Shown here piece after piece: positions 63,114 to 64,000 of a stretch of DNA of 64,000 bases. The stretch is from contig BTRK01000004.1 of assembly GCA_036245805.1 (NCBI GenBank), forward strand, positions 43,612,907 to 43,676,906. Reading direction: 5' to 3'. The number at the start of each line of letters is the position of its first letter. Position 1 is the stretch's first letter. Under the pieces are notes generated by a model. That model was not told the origin of the DNA and did not search any database. It saw only the letters and a list, made by a program, of their open reading frames with translations. The translations under genes were made by a program, and so were the position numbers. Source of the stretch: Pristionchus mayeri (lineage: Eukaryota; Nematoda; Chromadorea; Rhabditida; Neodiplogasteridae).

Positions 63114-64000
63114 ATGCACTCCTCGAATTCTGCTCTCTACAACTTCTCCGGACTTTGATCCGCGTTCCGTCTCTAAACTATTTTCAATTGTACTTTAATA
63201 ACCCGTCTCGCATTTGCTCTGGCCAAATAAACGTATCAATCTAAGAATCAGACTAGAGAGTGCCAAGAAGGTAAACTTAGTGAGTGAGCACGTGAGATGA
63301 GGGTAGTGACAATCCGAATAGTCAACATTCGAGATGCCGCGCGGTGTCACCGTCAAATCGGGCAAAGTGTACGCCGTATAAGGAGGTTATTTCCCAAGTC
63401 ATCCACTGTTTCGAGCGGCTCGACTCGAACCTGATAGCTCTTATCGAACAATTGCGCCTGATCAGTCAGCCAAGCTGGGAAGAGGCTGGGCGATAAAAAC
63501 ACGCGACATTTTATCGACTGCTATGATTCCCCTCACGAATGAGGAAATTTTAGGATAGGCATAGCCACTTTATTTTATGATTGTCCATCCTAGATCTACA
63601 AATGAGATGAACGAGAGTTCCAATAATTATCGCATTCTGGATTTGAAAGATTTTAGATTCTTGCCCACTCTCATGTTAGGCTAAATCTGGTAATGAGTTT
63701 CAACGCGTCAAGCCAAGAATAAACTAGTACTCCTTCTCTTTCTTTTAGTCGCTTTATCTTCTCCCTTCTTTCTCTTTGAGTCAGAACAGACAACTCTATT
63801 ATCAGGCGGGCAAAATAGGGAGAAGATAGAGTCTCATTCGTCAACCCTGCCACCCGTCCCCCCCTCTCTCTCACACTCTCTCTCACTCTCTCTATCTCTC
63901 TATCACACACACACTCTCCCTCTCCATGAAAGGCCAAAAACAACCGAAATTAGGGGGCGTGGAAGCAATGGCGAAAACATGAGACGTTCCAGACATGCAA
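63114..64000. other. Downstream flank, no gene seen
   Basis: 3' flank of Pmp3 copy 2, with AATAAA-like sequence (CCAAATAAACG) near 63222 as a possible polyadenylation signal, then unique DNA and a CT/CA-rich simple stretch at 63860-63920. Confidence 0.4.

Overview
The window looks like nuclear DNA from an animal, most probably a nematode. Its recognisable genes are split into short exons. Introns begin with GT(A/G)AG-type donors and end in the nematode-style TTTCAG or TTGCAG, and some are only about 60 nt (15191-15250). The best-supported protein, mitochondrial ATPase inhibitor IF1, has the architecture of nematode MAI-2. No prokaryotic gene organisation is present. The species cannot be named from sequence alone.

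Layout. (1) 978-15276, + strand: exons of a ubiquinol-cytochrome c reductase core-2-like (M16 family) protein, spread over more than 14 kb because its introns are packed with palindromic (foldback) elements. (2) 16713-17414, + strand: two exons of a protein kinase that stop exactly at the HR of the catalytic HRD motif. (3) 17.8-24.8 kb: nested foldback elements, including a 749-bp palindrome flanked by TTAA that sits in an arm of another foldback. (4) 24947-35753: two exon candidates with compatible phase flank a mariner element (25071-35371, TA target duplication, DD34D transposase). The mariner is itself split by a 9053-bp insertion with inverted termini and a perfect 8-bp target duplication. 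This insertion is mostly two opposed satellite arrays built from a 15-bp unit. (5) 36.9-38.9 kb: an IF1/mai-2 gene on the minus strand with a TA-flanked MITE ending immediately before an upstream in-frame ATG. (6) 40.8-46.4 kb, minus strand: exons of one or two genes I do not recognise, with two large foldbacks and a long CT microsatellite. (7) 47.4-52.4 kb: a 5-kb near-perfect palindrome. (8) 55-63 kb: a tandem duplication carrying two nearly identical three-exon Pmp3/UPF0057 small membrane-protein genes.

The mitochondrial genes (complex III core 2 and the ATP synthase inhibitor) share a functional theme, but nothing shows co-regulation. The window is dominated by non-autonomous palindromic repeats of at least eight families. 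The most unusual object is the composite mariner / foldback / satellite structure at 25.1-35.4 kb. All exon models were made by eye from splice signals, phase and family resemblance; no similarity search was run.
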